Origin: Actinomycetota bacterium
Lineage (GTDB): Bacteria > Actinomycetota > Acidimicrobiia > Acidimicrobiales > JAJPHE01
Direction of reading: 5' to 3'
Length of the DNA: 64,000 bases
Assembly (NCBI GenBank): GCA_027315345.1
Contig: DAHUYE010000043.1
Coordinates: 27,654-91,653 of the forward strand
In this document: one piece after another, positions 62,172 to 64,000 of the stretch
Numbering within the stretch: the first letter of the stretch is position 1
How the letters are laid out: each line of letters begins with the position of its first letter
Notes under the pieces: generated by a model
Databases searched by the model: none
Told to the model about the DNA's origin: nothing
The model's input: only the letters and a program-made list of their open reading frames with translations
Program-made: the position numbers and the translations under genes

Positions 62172-63089
62172 AGGACCCGGGCGGGGGGAGTAGCCGCCGG
62201 GCTGGGGGCCCTGGCCCTGATGGCGGCCGCCTGCGGAGGCTCCTCCCATGTGACCGCCTCATCCCACGCCACCACCAGCTCCTCTACCTCCCCAACCACT
62301 GCCCAGTCGGGCGCGGCGGCTGTGACCGCGGCGGCTCCCAGCGGGGGCGGCTCCAACTCCCCCGGTGTCACCGCCGCCCCGTCGGCGGGCGCCGCCGCCA
62401 CCCCGGGCTCGGCAGCGCCGGCGCCGCCGCCGACCAGTAGCGCCGGCCTGGGTCCGGCCAAGACTCCCGGCCCCGCTCACGCCCCGACCGTCGGCACCTA
62501 CCAGTACAAGTCCACCGACGCCAACGGCACCGTCACCCAGCTCCAGGTCAGCATCAAGCCCGCCAAAGGGCCGGCCGGGGCCACCGATCAGAACCTGACC
62601 ATCTCCTCCCCCAAGGGTTCCGAGTCGAGCGATTACGCCTGGAGCTCCACCGGGGTGATGGTCAGTTCGACCACCCTGTCCGGCCAGCAGGGCTCGATCC
62701 AGTGCACCTGGAGCCCGGATGTGACTCAGTACGTGTTTCCGATCAAGGTCGGATCGACGTGGAGTTCGCTCAGCCACTGCACCACCACCGTGGCCGGGGC
62801 GCCCACCCAGGTCACCTACTCCGACCAGGCCTCGGTGACCGGGATCGCCCGGATCAAGGAGGCCGGCCAGGTCCTCGACACCTGGGTCATCCAGCGACAC
62901 ACGGTTCTGTCGGCCAAGTCGGCCGCCTTCACCTTCAACGTCGACACCACCACCACGGAGTACTTCGCTCCCAGCGACGGACAGACGCCAAAAGAGGTCT
63001 CCGACTCCAAGACGTCGGGCTCCTACGCCGGCAAGAGCTTCAGCAGCGAGACCAGGACCACCGTCGAAGCCGAGACCCTCAGCCCCTGA
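62157..63089 (+). CDS. lipoprotein of unknown function
   Basis: A 310-residue lipoprotein: lipobox LGALALMAAAC with Cys26, an 80-residue Ser/Ala/Pro/Thr-rich spacer, then a beta-rich domain (about 110-310) starting VGTYQYKSTDANGTVTQLQV. Two cysteines (in SIQCTWSP and LSHCTTT) could form a disulfide. The family is not recognised by name, but the layout resembles lipoproteins found in Acidimicrobiia. The GTG start lies inside a 20-base inverted repeat nine bases after the SpoIID-gene stop, so the two are probably one transcript. A hairpin ends the unit. Confidence 0.7.
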   Translation: MKSPIRTRAGGVAAGLGALALMAAACGGSSHVTASSHATTSSSTSPTTAQSGAAAVTAAAPSGGGSNSPGVTAAPSAGAAATPGSAAPAPPPTSSAGLGPAKTPGPAHAPTVGTYQYKSTDANGTVTQLQVSIKPAKGPAGATDQNLTISSPKGSESSDYAWSSTGVMVSSTTLSGQQGSIQCTWSPDVTQYVFPIKVGSTWSSLSHCTTTVAGAPTQVTYSDQASVTGIARIKEAGQVLDTWVIQRHTVLSAKSAAFTFNVDTTTTEYFAPSDGQTPKEVSDSKTSGSYAGKSFSSETRTTVEAETLSP

Positions 63090-63100
63090 CGGACGCGGAA

Positions 63101-63135
63101 AGGCCCGCCGGGGGATCGCTCCCTCCGGCGGGCCT
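63101..63135. terminator. hairpin between the lipoprotein gene and groEL
   Basis: AGGCCCGCCGG (63101-63111) and its exact complement (63125-63135) enclose a 13-base loop that can add a further GGGA/TCCC stem. It lies between two converging genes and probably acts for both. Confidence 0.7.
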
Positions 63136-63171
63136 GACCGGCCAGTTCGGTTTGGCTAGAGGTACAGCGGC

Positions 63172-64000
63172 TTAGTAGTCGTCCATGCCGCCGCCGGGCA
63201 TGGCGGGGGCGGATTCCTTCTCCGGCTTGTCCACGATGACGGCCTCGGTGGTGAGGAACAGAGCCGCGATGGATGCGGCGTTCTGCAGGGCGGACCGGGT
63301 CACCTTGGCGGCGTCGATGACGCCGGCGGCGAAGAGATCCTCGTAGTCACCGGTGGCGGCGTTGAGGCCCTCGGCCGCCTTCTTCATGTTGCGGACCTTC
63401 TCCACCACCACGCCTCCCTCCAGGCCGGCGTTGATGGCGATCTGCTTGAGGGGCTCCTCGACGGCCCGGGCCACGATGCGGGCCCCGGTGGCCTCATCGC
63501 CTTCGAGCTTCTCGGCCGCCTCCAGGATGCGGGCCTGGGAGCGGAGCAGGGCCACGCCACCGCCGGGGACGACACCCTCCTCCACGGCCGCCTTGGTGGT
63601 GGAGACAGCGTCCTCGATGCGGTGCTTCTTCTCCTTGAGCTCCACCTCGGTGGCGGCCCCGACCTTGATCACGGCCACACCGCCGGAGAGCTTGGCCAGG
63701 CGCTCCTGGAGCTTCTCCCGGTCGTAGTCCGAGTCGGTGTTCTCGATCTCCGCCTTGATCTGGTTGATCCGGCCCTTGATGTCCTGCTCGGAGCCGGCGC
63801 CCTCGACAATCGTGGTCTCGTCCTTGGTGACGACGACCTTGCGGGCACGGCCGAGTAGATCGAGGGTCGTGTTCTCCAGCTTGAGACCGACCTCCTCGGT
63901 GACGACCTGGCCGCCGGTGAGGATGGCCATGTCCTGCAGCATCGCCTTGCGGCGCTCACCGAAGCCGGGCGCCTTGATCGCGACGCTCTTGAACGTGCCG
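63172..64000 (-). CDS. groEL: chaperonin GroEL, C-terminal half (5' end outside window)
   Basis: The last 275 residues or so of a 60-kDa chaperonin subunit. The visible part begins within the apical domain ([20 protein letters not shown]), contains [39 protein letters not shown] and the ATP-site [20 protein letters not shown], and ends PGGGMDDY rather than in a long Gly-Met tail. It folds proteins in the cytoplasm with GroES. Whether groES lies upstream, or whether a second copy exists, cannot be seen. Confidence 0.95.
   Translation of the reverse strand, partial: GTFKSVAIKAPGFGERRKAMLQDMAILTGGQVVTEEVGLKLENTTLDLLGRARKVVVTKDETTIVEGAGSEQDIKGRINQIKAEIENTDSDYDREKLQERLAKLSGGVAVIKVGAATEVELKEKKHRIEDAVSTTKAAVEEGVVPGGGVALLRSQARILEAAEKLEGDEATGARIVARAVEEPLKQIAINAGLEGGVVVEKVRNMKKAAEGLNAATGDYEDLFAAGVIDAAKVTRSALQNAASIAALFLTTEAVIVDKPEKESAPAMPGGGMDDY

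Overview
The window is GC-rich, gene-dense bacterial chromosome with actinobacterial gene content. Evidence includes the actinobacterial cytochrome c oxidase subunit CtaF, a bcc complex with diheme QcrC, an ANTAR regulator, a TIGR03085 protein, an F420-type luciferase-like oxidoreductase, a FliA/WhiG-type sigma factor, HelD, the Lhr-Nei2 pair and the coproporphyrin-type heme pathway (HemE, CpfC/HemH, CgoX/HemY, HemQ). Two secreted proteins carry repeats of the type GYWLVASDGGVFSFGDA, which I associate with the class Acidimicrobiia, so an acidimicrobial relative is my best guess. No rRNA, tRNA, CRISPR array, insertion sequence or prophage was seen.

Layout. 1-7.5 kb: end of a YcaQ-like protein, an esterase, a serine-hydrolase remnant, a TIGR03085 protein, an MFS exporter followed by a DUF433/PIN-like toxin-antitoxin pair, a DUF6458 protein, and a flavin-oxidase/P450 pair. 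7.7-16.3 kb: a secreted subtilase with a Trp-repeat tail, a membrane GGDEF-EAL protein, an LLM oxidoreductase with an SRPBCC protein, a GAF-ANTAR regulator, and a NlpC/P60 wall hydrolase with a long 5' leader. 16.7-25.7 kb: YqgE, CysH, a large secreted Ig-like/repeat protein, a PAS-GGDEF-EAL protein, TatA, a membrane protein, a PaaX-type regulator and a DUF2993 protein. 25.7-33.2 kb: respiratory chain genes ctaC-ctaD-ctaF, convergent with ctaE-qcrC-qcrA-qcrB. 33.3-43.1 kb: a degenerate response regulator, a sigma factor, HelD, hemE-cpfC-cgoX-lnt and gtrA. 43.1-54.5 kb: GH1 glycosidase, TesB, citrate synthase, a lipoprotein, lhr-nei2-GNAT, a PAC2 protein and a Nudix protein. 54.6-64 kb: glnD and amt, a small Cys-rich protein, hemQ-larE-NIL, a SpoIID-like protein, a lipoprotein, and the 3' part of groEL.

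How the genes work together. The bcc complex and the aa3 oxidase together form an aerobic menaquinol-to-oxygen branch. Heme for them can come from the heme genes in the same window. Citrate synthase, TesB, Amt and GlnD provide central carbon and nitrogen functions. Many genes overlap by 1-10 bases, so translational coupling is common.

The most unusual things seen are: an intact nei2 whose catalytic N terminus is preceded by ACG instead of a normal start codon; several short tandem duplications that copy the ends of genes, including stop or start codons; a CysH that lacks one of the four expected [4Fe-4S] cysteines; a subtilase tail with Trp at exactly every fifth position; and a promoter-linked structured leader upstream of the NlpC gene. 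I do not see a clear defence island or a complete unknown system.
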